From positions 1,808,177 to 1,872,176 of the forward strand of contig NZ_VDZU01000001.1 of assembly GCF_007673525.1 (NCBI RefSeq): DNA of 64,000 nucleotides, given 5' to 3'. The notes under the pieces are model-generated. The model was not told where the DNA came from, did not search any database, and worked only from the letters and a program-made list of their open reading frames with translations. A program made the translations under genes and the position numbers. This DNA comes from Fictibacillus phosphorivorans (GTDB taxonomy: Bacteria > Bacillota > Bacilli > Bacillales > Fictibacillaceae). Shown piece by piece: positions 34,131 to 43,799 of this stretch. Position 1 is the first letter of the stretch, and every line of letters starts with the position of its first letter.

Positions 34131-34969
34131 GATTGCATCACCACCGCCATATTTGCTTCAAATTCAGCGTATGTGATTTTACCTAGAGCTAAATCCATAC
34201 TATGAATATACATTTGTTCGGTTTTCGAATAGTTATTGTTTATTTTTAGGGATTGATCCTCATCCTTTAGGGGCTCTAAGATATGACACTTTTTCGAAAA
34301 TGCGGCGTAATAACGAAAGCCAAATTTTCGTTGTGAAACAGCGTTCAAATGAATACCATCCGGATTAGAAGTTAAACCTTTTGCCGATACAAAATAACAA
34401 TTCTGCTGCTCATGAGCGAATCGCCGTAATTGTTTGTTGATCTCCTGAAACTCTGATGAGTACTTTCCGAAGCCTGTTTTTCCTAAGAAATCCCCTAGCT
34501 CACCAATCATTAATGGGACATGCTGAAGTTTTAATTCTTTACGTAAAGTTTCAATGATCAGAGATAGCTTTTCGTAGTACGTTTCATGTAGAGAATTTTG
34601 GCTATCACTTTCTCCTTGATGCCAAAGTAAGCCACAAATTTGACTGCTTTCAAGAGCAAATTGAGCTTCTGACAAAGCATGTTGAAAAAGAGTACCTTGT
34701 GGATGCCAATCGTCCAAGGAACTGCCACCTTCCGCACATGGTATCAAACCAATTTGTTCATCCTGGTTGGCTTTTGCAAATGCCTCTGCAAAGGATGCTG
34801 CTAGACTTACACCAGCAACAGGACGGTCATAATTAATGGGTTCTGTCATCATTTGCCACTGTCCGTTGCGCAACATTTTTATTTTTTCATCATAGATCGG
34901 TTCTACTTCATGCAAGAAGCCACGACCTGCCATATTTGATTGCCCTAACATTAAAAAAGATTTAATCAT
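34127..34969 (-). CDS. SGNH-type carbohydrate esterase (sialate O-acetylesterase-like)
   Basis: A 280-residue protein without a signal peptide. M-L-G-Q-S-N-M-A-G-R-G holds the nucleophile Ser, A-E-G-G-S-S-L-D-D-W the glycine block, L-W-H-Q-G-E-S-D-S the asparagine/His block and D-G-I-H-L-N the catalytic Asp and His. This pattern fits the DUF303/SASA carbohydrate acetylesterases. It is likely cytoplasmic and deacetylates an imported sugar derivative. It is first in the operon with padR. Confidence 0.85.
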   Translation of the reverse strand: MIKSFLMLGQSNMAGRGFLHEVEPIYDEKIKMLRNGQWQMMTEPINYDRPVAGVSLAASFAEAFAKANQDEQIGLIPCAEGGSSLDDWHPQGTLFQHALSEAQFALESSQICGLLWHQGESDSQNSLHETYYEKLSLIIETLRKELKLQHVPLMIGELGDFLGKTGFGKYSSEFQEINKQLRRFAHEQQNCYFVSAKGLTSNPDGIHLNAVSQRKFGFRYYAAFSKKCHILEPLKDEDQSLKINNNYSKTEQMYIHSMDLALGKITYAEFEANMAVVMQS

Positions 34970-34994
34970 TTCATCTTCATTCCTTTACCTAAAT

Positions 34995-35045
34995 AGTCTA
35001 ATTAGACTTGTTTATTATAATAAAGTCTAATTAGACTATCGTCAA
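34995..35045 (-). promoter_or_regulatory. Promoter with two PadR-type palindromic operators
   Basis: AGTCTAATTAGACT occurs at 34995-35008 and at 35024-35037, centres 29 bp apart. On the minus strand TTGACG (35040-35045) and TATTAT (35017-35022), spaced 17, frame the second copy; the first lies near the start point. The arrangement suggests tight autorepression by PadR. Confidence 0.75.
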
Positions 35046-35214
35046 CTTGCTATTGCTTGTCATTTTTTAATATAGAATTTCAGTGAGTATATTAATATCT
35101 ACCAGTCAATACTTTTGTTATTACCTTATAAGCTAGTAGCAATTAATTTACATGAGTATAATTTTTTGAGAAAGTAGAGTTACTATGTAGAGGATTATAA
35201 AAATAATGAGGTAG

Positions 35215-35964
<750 letters not shown>

Positions 35965-36293
35965 TTCAGCCATGAAGTTTTAAATTTAAAACTTTCGTGT
36001 GCAGGAAACATGTTAGTTAAATTTTAAAAATCCACCATCAACACACTGTTATTTTTAAGTAATCAGTGTGTTTTCTTATGGGAAAGGTAAAACTTTTTCA
36101 TACTTTAGCGAGATTGTGGAATAAGAAAGGATTTGAATTTGTGCATCTAGAACTTATTAAGTTATTCAGCAATCGTATGAGAAAATAGATATCGACAGTA
36201 CAGAATCAAAGAACGATACAAAAAATTAGACTTTGAAAAACAGATAGCAAACAAAAAAATATATTGTTGTTATAGGAACAATTAGTACGTAAA
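35965..36293. other. 329-base intergenic region with two hairpins
   Basis: A hairpin GAAGTTTTAAAT/TTTAAAACTTTC follows the aminopeptidase gene. AACACACTG/CAGTGTGTT with TTTT (36040-36075) forms a second, terminator-like stem. A 36-codon frame (36078-36188) lacks a ribosome site and is not called a gene. Confidence 0.55.
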
Positions 36294-36683
36294 ATGATGT
36301 TTGGAAGAAAGACAGGGGATATTTTCGTGTTAGTATTTTCACTTCATATTTTGATAAGTTTCATGGTGTTAGGGATAACATTGGTTCCAGCTCAAATAGT
36401 AGAATTTAAAAGAATTGGTTTAAATAACATGGTTGCGATAATTGGATTATCAGGCATTTTTTTAGTGGGTACAGGGATTTTCATTGGGATAGGAGAGTCT
36501 TTACATACTTATATTTATATAACGTTGTTTTTACAATTACTTATCCTATGTCTTTTCTATATACTCTATCGCCTTTTTAAAAAAGTGGGGTATTCAAGTT
36601 TAATAAATAGCTGTTCCATTAGCTTAACTATAATTAGTTATTTAACTTATGTTTACTATATTATAGGGAGCTTTTTATATTAA
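36294..36683 (+). CDS. Four-helix membrane protein
   Basis: A 129-residue hydrophobic protein with four predicted membrane segments (V-F-S-L-H-I-L-I-S-F, V-A-I-I-G-L-S-G-I-F, Y-I-T-L-F-L-Q-L-L-I and S-L-T-I-I-S-Y-L-T). The ribosome site is weak. No family recognised. Confidence 0.5.
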   Translation: MMFGRKTGDIFVLVFSLHILISFMVLGITLVPAQIVEFKRIGLNNMVAIIGLSGIFLVGTGIFIGIGESLHTYIYITLFLQLLILCLFYILYRLFKKVGYSSLINSCSISLTIISYLTYVYYIIGSFLY

Positions 36684-36872
36684 TTGTTGTTTTTATGGAG
36701 CCTATACAACGGAAGTTATCGTACATAATACTAACGCCACTTATTCGACGTAATCGGCAAGTAAAATGTCGTCCTTTGCTAGTTACAGAGCGACATTGGA
36801 TAGGTAATGTTATAACTGTACCTTAGTCAAAGCGAAAAATAGTGTAGAAAGCAATAGGAAGGACCTATATGA

Positions 36873-37877
36873 ATGACGTCTCATTCTCGAGTAAAAATTC
36901 CAGCAGGATTTTGGATTGGATTAAAACAACTGGGGATTGCCGCCCAGGATGTGGTTAGAAAAGCACGACTTCCGCTCACCATTATTACTGAACCAGATGT
37001 CACCTCTGCTCAATATTTGGCGATCTGGCAAGCTTATTCCGATCTCATTGATGATAATGCAAAAGGAATTATCAAGCTTACGACTGGTTTTGAAACAGCG
37101 CATTACCCTCCTAGTATTTTAGCTACTTACCACGCTCGTGACTACCGTGATGCTCTAAAGCGAATGGCCAGGTACAAACAACTTTGCCCACCTGAAAGTT
37201 TACGTATCATCGAGGAAGGTGAGCACTGTACAATCGAACTGGATTGGTTGGATCTTGATCAACCCGTTCCGCCTCTGCTGGTTGGTATTACGCTAGCATT
37301 TCTTCTGGAACTTGGCCGCAGGGGCACAGGTCAACCTTTGACGGCGAGGTCCGTCGAATTTTCACACGTTATAGGCGATGTACAGTTACTTGAAGCTTAC
37401 TTTGGCTGTCGTATCCGGTTAGGTGCAAATTGTAACAGGTTGACCTTATATAGAGGAGATCTGGATCGCCCCTTTGTTTCGTACAACGCGGAGTTACTGG
37501 AGATTCTGACTCCCGTACTAGACCAATCGTTGAATGAGCAGAAACGCAGTCACTCAACCACCGATATGGTTAAGTGGATTACGAAACGGAACTTAACAGG
37601 AGGGCGTCCCGATATTCAGGCTGTCGCTAGCGAGTTGGGGATGAGTGATCGTACCTTACAGCGCAGACTGTCTGAAGAAGGGACGAACTTCAAGCATCTG
37701 TTGACACAAGTGCGACACGAGCAGGCACGAGAGTACTTGGCAGATCCCTCGCTCGATATTAAGGAAGTGGCTTTCCTGATTGGCTATGAAGACCAGAACT
37801 CATTCTACCGCGCCTTTCGCCTTTGGGAAGGTGATACTCCTTCAAATTGGCGTAATGAACATTTGGCGATAAATTAA
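36873..37877 (+). CDS. AraC-family regulator with arabinose-binding-type N domain
   Basis: A 334-residue AraC/XylS regulator. The N-terminal region (about 20-200) resembles the domain found in OruR/ArgR-type AraC proteins. The C-terminal 100 residues hold two helix-turn-helix motifs: D-I-Q-A-V-A-S-E-L-G-M-S-D-R-T-L-Q-R-R-L and E-V-A-F-L-I-G-Y-E-D-Q-N-S-F-Y-R-A-F. Its DNA is visibly GC-richer than its neighbours. AGGAAGG precedes the ATG. The SDR gene 41 bases downstream is its probable target and partner. Confidence 0.88.
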   Translation: MTSHSRVKIPAGFWIGLKQLGIAAQDVVRKARLPLTIITEPDVTSAQYLAIWQAYSDLIDDNAKGIIKLTTGFETAHYPPSILATYHARDYRDALKRMARYKQLCPPESLRIIEEGEHCTIELDWLDLDQPVPPLLVGITLAFLLELGRRGTGQPLTARSVEFSHVIGDVQLLEAYFGCRIRLGANCNRLTLYRGDLDRPFVSYNAELLEILTPVLDQSLNEQKRSHSTTDMVKWITKRNLTGGRPDIQAVASELGMSDRTLQRRLSEEGTNFKHLLTQVRHEQAREYLADPSLDIKEVAFLIGYEDQNSFYRAFRLWEGDTPSNWRNEHLAIN

Positions 37878-37918
37878 TTCTAGTATTAGCACGAAGTAAG
37901 TAAGAGGAGAAATATATC

Positions 37919-38713
37919 ATGGATATGAAATTGAAAAATAAAACAGCATTAGTTACTGGGTCGACGAAAGGTATAGGTAAAGCAATTGCTATTGAACTTG
38001 CTAAAGAAGGTGTTAATGTTCTAATTAATGGACGAACTTATGAAGAGGTAGAACGAGTTGTAAATGAAATTAAATCAGATTTCCCAGCTACCTCTCCTCA
38101 AAATGCTGCAGCCGATCTAGTTGATATTCAACAGAGAGAAGCTTTATTTGAGAGATACCCCAATATTGATATTTTAGTTAACAGTATGGGGATATATGAA
38201 ATCATGCAATATGAGGACGTAGACGATGAAGTATGGGAAAGATATTTCCGCACTAATTTTCTTGCTGCAAATGGATTATCTAAATTTTATTTACCTAGAA
38301 TGCTGAACAATGATTATGGCCGCATTATCTTCATTGCGAGTGAAGAAGCAATGATGCCTTCAGGACAAATGCCTCAGTATTGTACAACCAAATCAATGTT
38401 ATTATCATTATCAAAAAGCTTATCTAAATTAACAAAAGGAACAGAAGTTACAGTTAATACAATCCTACCAGGACCAACGCTCTCTGAAAATGTATATCAA
38501 ATCATTGAGGGGATCTACCCAAACGAAGACATGAATTTTTCAGAGAAAGAGAAAGAATTTATGGCTACAAACCTACCTCAATCTGAAATTCAGCGATTTA
38601 TCAGACCTTCTGAAATAGGTAGATTAACTACATTTGTATGCAGTCCCTATGCATCCGCGTTTAAAGGAGCTCCCATACGTATGGATGGGGGAATGGTACC
38701 AACTATTTTTTAA
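37919..38713 (+). CDS. SDR-family oxidoreductase
   Basis: A 264-residue short-chain dehydrogenase with T-G-S-T-K-G-I-G, N-S-M-G-I and catalytic Ser plus Y-C-T-T-K. The end R-M-D-G-G-M-V-P is typical. AGAGGAG lies before the ATG. Substrate unknown; context suggests control by the AraC protein. Confidence 0.88.
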   Translation: MDMKLKNKTALVTGSTKGIGKAIAIELAKEGVNVLINGRTYEEVERVVNEIKSDFPATSPQNAAADLVDIQQREALFERYPNIDILVNSMGIYEIMQYEDVDDEVWERYFRTNFLAANGLSKFYLPRMLNNDYGRIIFIASEEAMMPSGQMPQYCTTKSMLLSLSKSLSKLTKGTEVTVNTILPGPTLSENVYQIIEGIYPNEDMNFSEKEKEFMATNLPQSEIQRFIRPSEIGRLTTFVCSPYASAFKGAPIRMDGGMVPTIF

Positions 38714-38738
38714 TTTCTATAACTAAAAGTAATTCTGT

Positions 38739-38779
38739 GAGTTTGCAGACACCTATATGTCTGCAAACTCTTCTTTATT
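38739..38779 (+). terminator. Terminator after the SDR gene
   Basis: GAGTTTGCAGACA (38739-38751) pairs with TGTCTGCAAACTC (38758-38770), followed by TTCTTTATT. Confidence 0.8.
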
Positions 38780-38929
38780 ATTAAGCTCTGTTAAAGGTAT
38801 ATTGCTAATCTTAATAATGTAAAAATCACATTTAAAAAGAACACTAAATACAGAAAATATCCTTTTGTTATGAGCTATACTAGAAATTGTATATATAGAA
38901 TATGATTTAAATAGAAGTGGAGTTTTCTT

Positions 38930-39892
38930 ATGCCTAAAATTGACAATATGCTAGCCGTTTTATGGATGCTTCGGTCAAGTGAAAAAGTCACTGCCAAACA
39001 GATCTCAGAGAAGTTAGAGCTCAATATTAGGACGGTGTATCGGTATATCGATACCCTTTCAACAAGTGGTGTACCTATCATTTCAGATTCTGGACATAAT
39101 GGTGGATACTCTCTATTGAACCATTTTATAGAGGCTCCTCTTTTCTTTGATATTGAAGAGCAAACGTCACTGTTTCACGCAGCCGTTTTTGCAAGTGAAG
39201 CGGGCTATTATGGAGGGGAAGCACTCAATAGAGCGGTATCCAAACTAGGTAGATACTCAAATCCAGAGCAGGAAACACAGAGAAACCAACATTTATCAAG
39301 TCTTGAAGTAATCAGTCGATTACATTCATCCTCTGTAGAATCTACATTAAAAGAGCTGGAGACTTCAGTAGCTGAAGGGAACTCCGTAAAGATTACTTAC
39401 CAAAATAATAAAGAGAACCAAACAAGTGATAGATTGATCGATCCGTACAGAATCATCTATTGGAATAGGAAATGGTATGTGATTGGCTTTTGTCATCTTA
39501 GGAAGGAAGTACGGAGTTTTAGAATAGATCGCATCGAAAGGCTAATTCAAACCGAAGACAAGTTTATTCGGCCAGAAGACTTTTCAGCTTCTGACTTTTT
39601 TTTGAAGAACCTACTGCCAACTCTTGAAGATAAAGATAAAAGCACAACTTTAGTTATTAATGGGAGTACAACAGCCTTGGTAGATATTTGCCAACATTGG
39701 TTTTTAGGACATTATTTACAGAGTCAATCATCAAATCAAGCAACATTTCTTCTGGAAAAAGATATATTACATACATATGTTCCTCACATGCTTTTCCCAT
39801 ACGGTACATCTATTCAAGTGATTGAGCCTATAAGTCTTAAGAAAAGGATTATTGAGGTCCTGTCAGATCTAATAAACTTTCATCAAGTATGA
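38930..39892 (+). CDS. YafY-type HTH/WYL regulator
   Basis: A 320-residue regulator. The N-terminal winged helix holds V-T-A-K-Q-I-S-E-K-L-E-L-N-I-R-T-V-Y-R-Y-I-D-T-L. The WYL-type sensor follows, with D-P-Y-R-I-I-Y-W-N-R-K-W-Y-V-I-G-F-C (W-K-W-Y-V-I replacing the classical W-Y-L), then R-S-F-R-I-D-R-I-E. A C-terminal extension completes the fold. It probably controls the DJ-1/PfpI gene that follows after a terminator. Confidence 0.85.
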   Translation: MPKIDNMLAVLWMLRSSEKVTAKQISEKLELNIRTVYRYIDTLSTSGVPIISDSGHNGGYSLLNHFIEAPLFFDIEEQTSLFHAAVFASEAGYYGGEALNRAVSKLGRYSNPEQETQRNQHLSSLEVISRLHSSSVESTLKELETSVAEGNSVKITYQNNKENQTSDRLIDPYRIIYWNRKWYVIGFCHLRKEVRSFRIDRIERLIQTEDKFIRPEDFSASDFFLKNLLPTLEDKDKSTTLVINGSTTALVDICQHWFLGHYLQSQSSNQATFLLEKDILHTYVPHMLFPYGTSIQVIEPISLKKRIIEVLSDLINFHQV

Positions 39893-39893
39893 T

Positions 39894-39932
39894 AACTTCC
39901 CTGACGTTAGCTGTCAGGGAAGTTATTTTATA
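39894..39932 (+). terminator. Terminator after the WYL regulator
   Basis: AACTTCCCTGAC pairs with GTCAGGGAAGTT around GTTAGCT, followed by ATTTTATAATT. Confidence 0.75.
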
Positions 39933-39968
39933 ATTGTCTATATTACATGTGATGAGGAGTGTTATTGG

Positions 39969-40598
39969 ATGGAAACAAGAAGAGTGTATCTATATGTATT
40001 TAATACAATGTCAGACTGGGAGTATGGTTATTTGATTGCTGAGTTACATACAAGGAGGTACTTTAAAAAAGATACAGCACCTTTAAAAGTAGTAACTGTA
40101 GGGGCTGATAAAGAAATGGTCACTTCGATGGGTGGATTAAGTATACAACCAGATATATCAATAGAGGAGTGCAGCCTGAAGAGTAAAGATCTTTTAATTT
40201 TACCTGGGGGAAATACATGGAGAGAAGATATTCATCAACCCATTATGGAAAAAACAGGCGACGCTTTACAGCAGGGTACGATTGTTGCGGCAATTTGTGG
40301 TGCAACAATAGCACTTGCGAATAGGGGATACCTAGATAAGAGAATGCATACGAGTAATAACTTAGATTACTTGAAAATGGTCTGTCCGAATTATAAAGGA
40401 GAAAAGTTATATGAGGAGGGACCTGCGGTTGCTGACGAGAATTTGGTTACGGCATCAGGAGTAGCTCCTCTCGAATTTGCGAGGGAAGTGATTAAAAGAT
40501 TAGATGTATTTGCACCAGATACTTTACATTCATGGTACAAGCTCAATAAGACTCAAGAGCCTGAACACTTTTTTCACTTAATGAACTCTATGGAATAG
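39969..40598 (+). CDS. DJ-1/PfpI-family protein
   Basis: A 209-residue class I glutamine-amidotransferase-like protein. L-L-I-L-P-G-G-N-T-W-R is the oxyanion region and V-A-A-I-C-G-A-T-I-A-L-A the nucleophile elbow with Cys. The preceding D-W-E-Y-G-Y-L-I-A-E supplies the conserved acidic residue. These proteins act in aldehyde detoxification or as small hydrolases. GAGGAG lies before the ATG. Confidence 0.85.
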   Translation: METRRVYLYVFNTMSDWEYGYLIAELHTRRYFKKDTAPLKVVTVGADKEMVTSMGGLSIQPDISIEECSLKSKDLLILPGGNTWREDIHQPIMEKTGDALQQGTIVAAICGATIALANRGYLDKRMHTSNNLDYLKMVCPNYKGEKLYEEGPAVADENLVTASGVAPLEFAREVIKRLDVFAPDTLHSWYKLNKTQEPEHFFHLMNSME

Positions 40599-40842
40599 AT
40601 GAGTTTGAGAGATTACTGTAGGATAGGACTGCTTGAAAACGTAAAAGTGCATAACTTTTATAAAGGAATACGGTAAGACCTAGAGATACGTCTTATTTAG
40701 GAGTGTCGTTCTAAATGAATCCATGTGTATAGGTGATTGATTCTCTACTTTTTCTTTCCTGTGACTTTTTAATTCTCATGACCCATTCACTGCTGTAGTG
40801 AAATCAAGTATGATGGTTTTCAGGAATCACGGGGGTGTCATC

Positions 40843-41130
40843 TTGGTTATATACACAAATAAAGTCTATGAAAATAAGAAAGGATACCTGTACATACCAG
40901 TTATCTGGAGAGAAGAGTTTAACATTCATAATGGTTTAGAGATAGGAATCGACTGTTATCATGATTCTATCATTGTCATTGATAAGTCTTTAAAAAGAGA
41001 ATATAAACAGATAATTTCCAATAAAGGATATCTTACCATTCCTTACGTGTTAAGGCAGAAGTTGATCTGTAATACCTTTCAGATCATTATTGAACAGAAA
41101 GATGAAAGAATTATATTGGCTCCAAAATAA
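40843..41130 (+). CDS. Tandem AbrB-like swapped-hairpin protein
   Basis: A 95-residue protein starting with TTG 40843, seven bases after GGGGG. Two segments share the pattern K-G-Y-L-(Y/T)-I-P and a hydrophobic hairpin: K-G-Y-L-Y-I-P-V-I-W-R-E-E-F and K-G-Y-L-T-I-P-Y-V-L-R-Q-K-L. This is the look of SpoVT/AbrB-like DNA-binding half-domains, two per chain. A regulatory role is possible but the fold assignment is tentative. Confidence 0.55.
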   Translation: MVIYTNKVYENKKGYLYIPVIWREEFNIHNGLEIGIDCYHDSIIVIDKSLKREYKQIISNKGYLTIPYVLRQKLICNTFQIIIEQKDERIILAPK

Positions 41131-41163
41131 AAAAAAACCTCCATCAAAAAAATCTCTGCAATC

Positions 41164-41203
41164 AAGTGCATTTCTTTAACTAAAGGAATGCGCTCTTTTT
41201 TAT
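41164..41203 (+). terminator. Terminator after the AbrB-like gene
   Basis: AGTGCATTTCTTT pairs with AAAGGAATGCGCT with one mismatch, then CTTTTTT. Confidence 0.65.
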
Positions 41204-41249
41204 TGAAATATATAAAGGCTTCATCTTAACTCATTAAGGAGAACACAAT

Positions 41250-42071
41250 ATGTTAACAAAACAACAACTTCAAGACATAAAAAAATTACAAAAAGAGTGT
41301 GAGGTTCATGATGATATTCAGCTGAAACTGAACTGGAGTATGCTGGAGAATCGTGACTCTGATCAACTCGACTTTTTTTACTATGAAAATGATAAACTAG
41401 TGGCGTTTCTAGGCTTGTATCCTTTTGGTTCTACAGTAGAAGTTTGTGGGATGGTGAATCCGAGCAAACGACGTAAGAGGCATTTTCACCGTTTGTTTCA
41501 GCAAGGAATGGAAGCAGTTAAACAATACAAATACAATAAAATTTTGTTAAACACTCCAGCTGAATCAAGTGCAGCAAAAGAGTTCTTATTTAAGATAGGA
41601 GCTAATTATTCATTTTCAGAACATCAAATGGTTTGTCAAAAAAGTTTAGTAGTACCAGTAGAAGGTATAACACTCCGACAGGCAAAAGTAGATGATGTAG
41701 ACATGTCTATTCGTATATCTATTGAAGCATTCGGAATGACAAGAGAAGAAGCTACGTCTATGGAACGTTCGTTTCATAAAGAAAGACAAACGGATATGTT
41801 AATGATCGATGTGAACGGAAAAACAGTAGGGAAAATTCGTGTTTCACGAAAGGAAGGGGAAGTGTGGATTTATGGCTTTTCCATCTTGCCAGAACATCAA
41901 GGTCAAGGATTTGGAAGGAAAGTGCTGGGTCAGGTCATTAAGGAGCAAAGTTCAGCTGGATATTCGGTGTATCTTGAGGTTGAAACTAAGAATGACCAAG
42001 CACTTGGATTATATAAAGCAGTTGGGTTTAAAGTAGTACATTCGCAGGATTATTACACATATCTACTTTGA
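41250..42071 (+). CDS. Tandem GNAT acetyltransferase
   Basis: A 273-residue protein with two GNAT halves. The first (1-130) has V-A-F-L-G-L-Y-P-F-G and N-P-S-K-R-R-K-R-H-F-H-R-L-F in place of a full acetyl-CoA motif, so it may be inactive. The second (130-273) has Q-G-Q-G-F-G-R-K-V-L-G-Q-V and N-D-Q-A-L-G-L-Y-K-A-V-G-F, complete motifs. Substrate unknown. AAGGAG precedes the ATG. Confidence 0.85.
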   Translation: MLTKQQLQDIKKLQKECEVHDDIQLKLNWSMLENRDSDQLDFFYYENDKLVAFLGLYPFGSTVEVCGMVNPSKRRKRHFHRLFQQGMEAVKQYKYNKILLNTPAESSAAKEFLFKIGANYSFSEHQMVCQKSLVVPVEGITLRQAKVDDVDMSIRISIEAFGMTREEATSMERSFHKERQTDMLMIDVNGKTVGKIRVSRKEGEVWIYGFSILPEHQGQGFGRKVLGQVIKEQSSAGYSVYLEVETKNDQALGLYKAVGFKVVHSQDYYTYLL

Positions 42072-42360
42072 ATATTTAGTATGTCATCATTTTGTAATTT
42101 GCAATTTGCATAACCTCATGTACTTTCACTAACAAACTACCTTTATGCATCAGAAGGTTGTTTTTATTATGCTAAAAAATCATTCATGGGTAAATTTGAT
42201 TACGTTAAATAAAAATTTACTTTATTTACTAAATAAGGACTTTCGGTGCAGGTACTAAGAATTATTATTAACTAAATATAAAAAATATTCTGAAAATGAA
42301 TTGTAATTCTATTTAAAGTAACTATAATCAAATATAGAATAGATGAGAGGAATGATCTTC

Positions 42361-43707
42361 ATGAAAAGTAAAATTATGGCCAGTGCACTTGCCCTAACGC
42401 TTGGAGCATCTGTCGTATTAGGTGGTAGCCCGTTCTCTGCTAAGGCGGAAGTTGGTAAGGAAAAGAAATACATAGTTATTTTCAAAGATCAAGCAAAGTT
42501 ACCTACAGATTTCGGTAGGGAAATTTCAAAAGCTGGTGGTCAAATCGAAGCAAAATTGGACAAGTTAGGTGCGGTTGAGGTCGTTTCTACTAATCCAAAC
42601 TTCCTATCTCAAATAAAAAAATCGAGCACAGTACTAGATGCAGGAATTCAAAACATCGTGCAGCCTGATACAGCTGCAATCGAAGCTGAGGCACTCGTGA
42701 CCAATGCTGGTCCTTCTGCAGATTTGTACAATAGTTTACAATGGGACATAAAGCAAGTGACAAATAATGGAGCGTCTTGGAACCTCCCCGGAGGCACTGG
42801 AAAGTCAGTCGACGGAAATGACATCGTAGTGGGAGTTATTGATACAGGTATCGATTATACGCATCCTGATTTAAAAGATAACTACGCTTACGGCAAATCA
42901 TTTGTACCAGGATATCCAGATGCGATGGACCAGAACTCTCATGGTACACACGTTGCAGGATCGATTGCTGCTAAAGGTCGTACGATGGGTGTAGGTCCAG
43001 ATTTGAAAGTAGCAGCTTATCGCGTATTTGGCCCTACAGGCGGAGCGGAAACTTCTCATATTGCAGAAGCATTAATGACAGCAGCAGACGACAATGTGGA
43101 TGTTGTAAACATGTCTCTTGGTGGTTATGACTGGTTCCAAAATCCAGATTATGCAACAAAAGATACGGTAGCGGATGTTCGTTTGTTTAACAGAGCCATT
43201 CAATATGCGATCAAAAAAGGTGTAACAGTAGTAGGATCTGCTGGAAACAATGCACTAGACATTAGCTCTCCAGGCAAATTATCAGGAGATGATAATGGTG
43301 CAACACACCGCAGTCCTAGCAGCCAATCAATGATAAGAGTTTCTGCTGGTGGACAACTGAAGAATCTGGCATTCTACTCTAACTATGGAGTAGGGAAGAT
43401 TGATGTAATAGCGCCAGGTGGCGATCTTGGTCCTAATTATGACCCTACAACTGGGACAGGTCGAGACAATACGTATCTCTGCTTAGCTACTGTTCCTGGT
43501 GGCTATGGTTATAAAGCGGGTACCTCAATGGCAGCTCCAAAAACTGCTGCTCTTGCAGGAGTTATTATCGCACAGCATGGTAAAGATAACCTTTCACCAT
43601 CACAAGTCAAACATATTATTCAATCTTCATCTGACGATATTTTCAAACGTGGTTATGATGGTGAAGCAGGATTTGGTTTGATTAATGCGGTTAATGCTTT
43701 GAAATAA
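42361..43707 (+). CDS. Secreted S8 subtilisin-family serine protease
   Basis: A 448-residue secreted protease precursor. Residues 1-29 are a signal peptide (basic start, A-S-A-L-A-L-T-L-G-A-S-V-V-L-G-G and a likely A-K-A cleavage). An inhibitor-I9-like propeptide follows (Y-I-V-I-F-K-D-Q). The catalytic triad is D161 in D-T-G-I-D, H194 in H-G-T-H-V-A-G and S389 in G-T-S-M-A-A-P. The start at 42361 is preferred because it begins a proper signal peptide. It is a stand-alone gene closed by a hairpin. Confidence 0.93.
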   Translation: MKSKIMASALALTLGASVVLGGSPFSAKAEVGKEKKYIVIFKDQAKLPTDFGREISKAGGQIEAKLDKLGAVEVVSTNPNFLSQIKKSSTVLDAGIQNIVQPDTAAIEAEALVTNAGPSADLYNSLQWDIKQVTNNGASWNLPGGTGKSVDGNDIVVGVIDTGIDYTHPDLKDNYAYGKSFVPGYPDAMDQNSHGTHVAGSIAAKGRTMGVGPDLKVAAYRVFGPTGGAETSHIAEALMTAADDNVDVVNMSLGGYDWFQNPDYATKDTVADVRLFNRAIQYAIKKGVTVVGSAGNNALDISSPGKLSGDDNGATHRSPSSQSMIRVSAGGQLKNLAFYSNYGVGKIDVIAPGGDLGPNYDPTTGTGRDNTYLCLATVPGGYGYKAGTSMAAPKTAALAGVIIAQHGKDNLSPSQVKHIIQSSSDDIFKRGYDGEAGFGLINAVNALK

Positions 43708-43718
43708 AAGTTGATTTA

Positions 43719-43756
43719 TGAAAAATGGAGCTATCCCGATAGTTCCATTTTTCTTT
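43719..43756 (+). terminator. Terminator after the protease gene
   Basis: AAAAATGGA-CTATC pairs with GATAG-TCCATTTTT with small bulges, then CTTTTTG. Confidence 0.7.
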
Positions 43757-43799
43757 TTGTTTAGGAAATACTAACGAATCTTATGAGTTGAGGTAAAGA

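Noticed and set aside
34995..35037. AGTCTAATTAGACT palindromes as phage attachment sites or CRISPR repeats
   Set aside because: Only two copies, placed exactly over a promoter of a PadR operon, so an operator is the better reading. No integrase or cas gene is present.
36078..36188. 36-codon frame after the methionine aminopeptidase hairpins
   Set aside because: No ribosome site and no recognisable domain.
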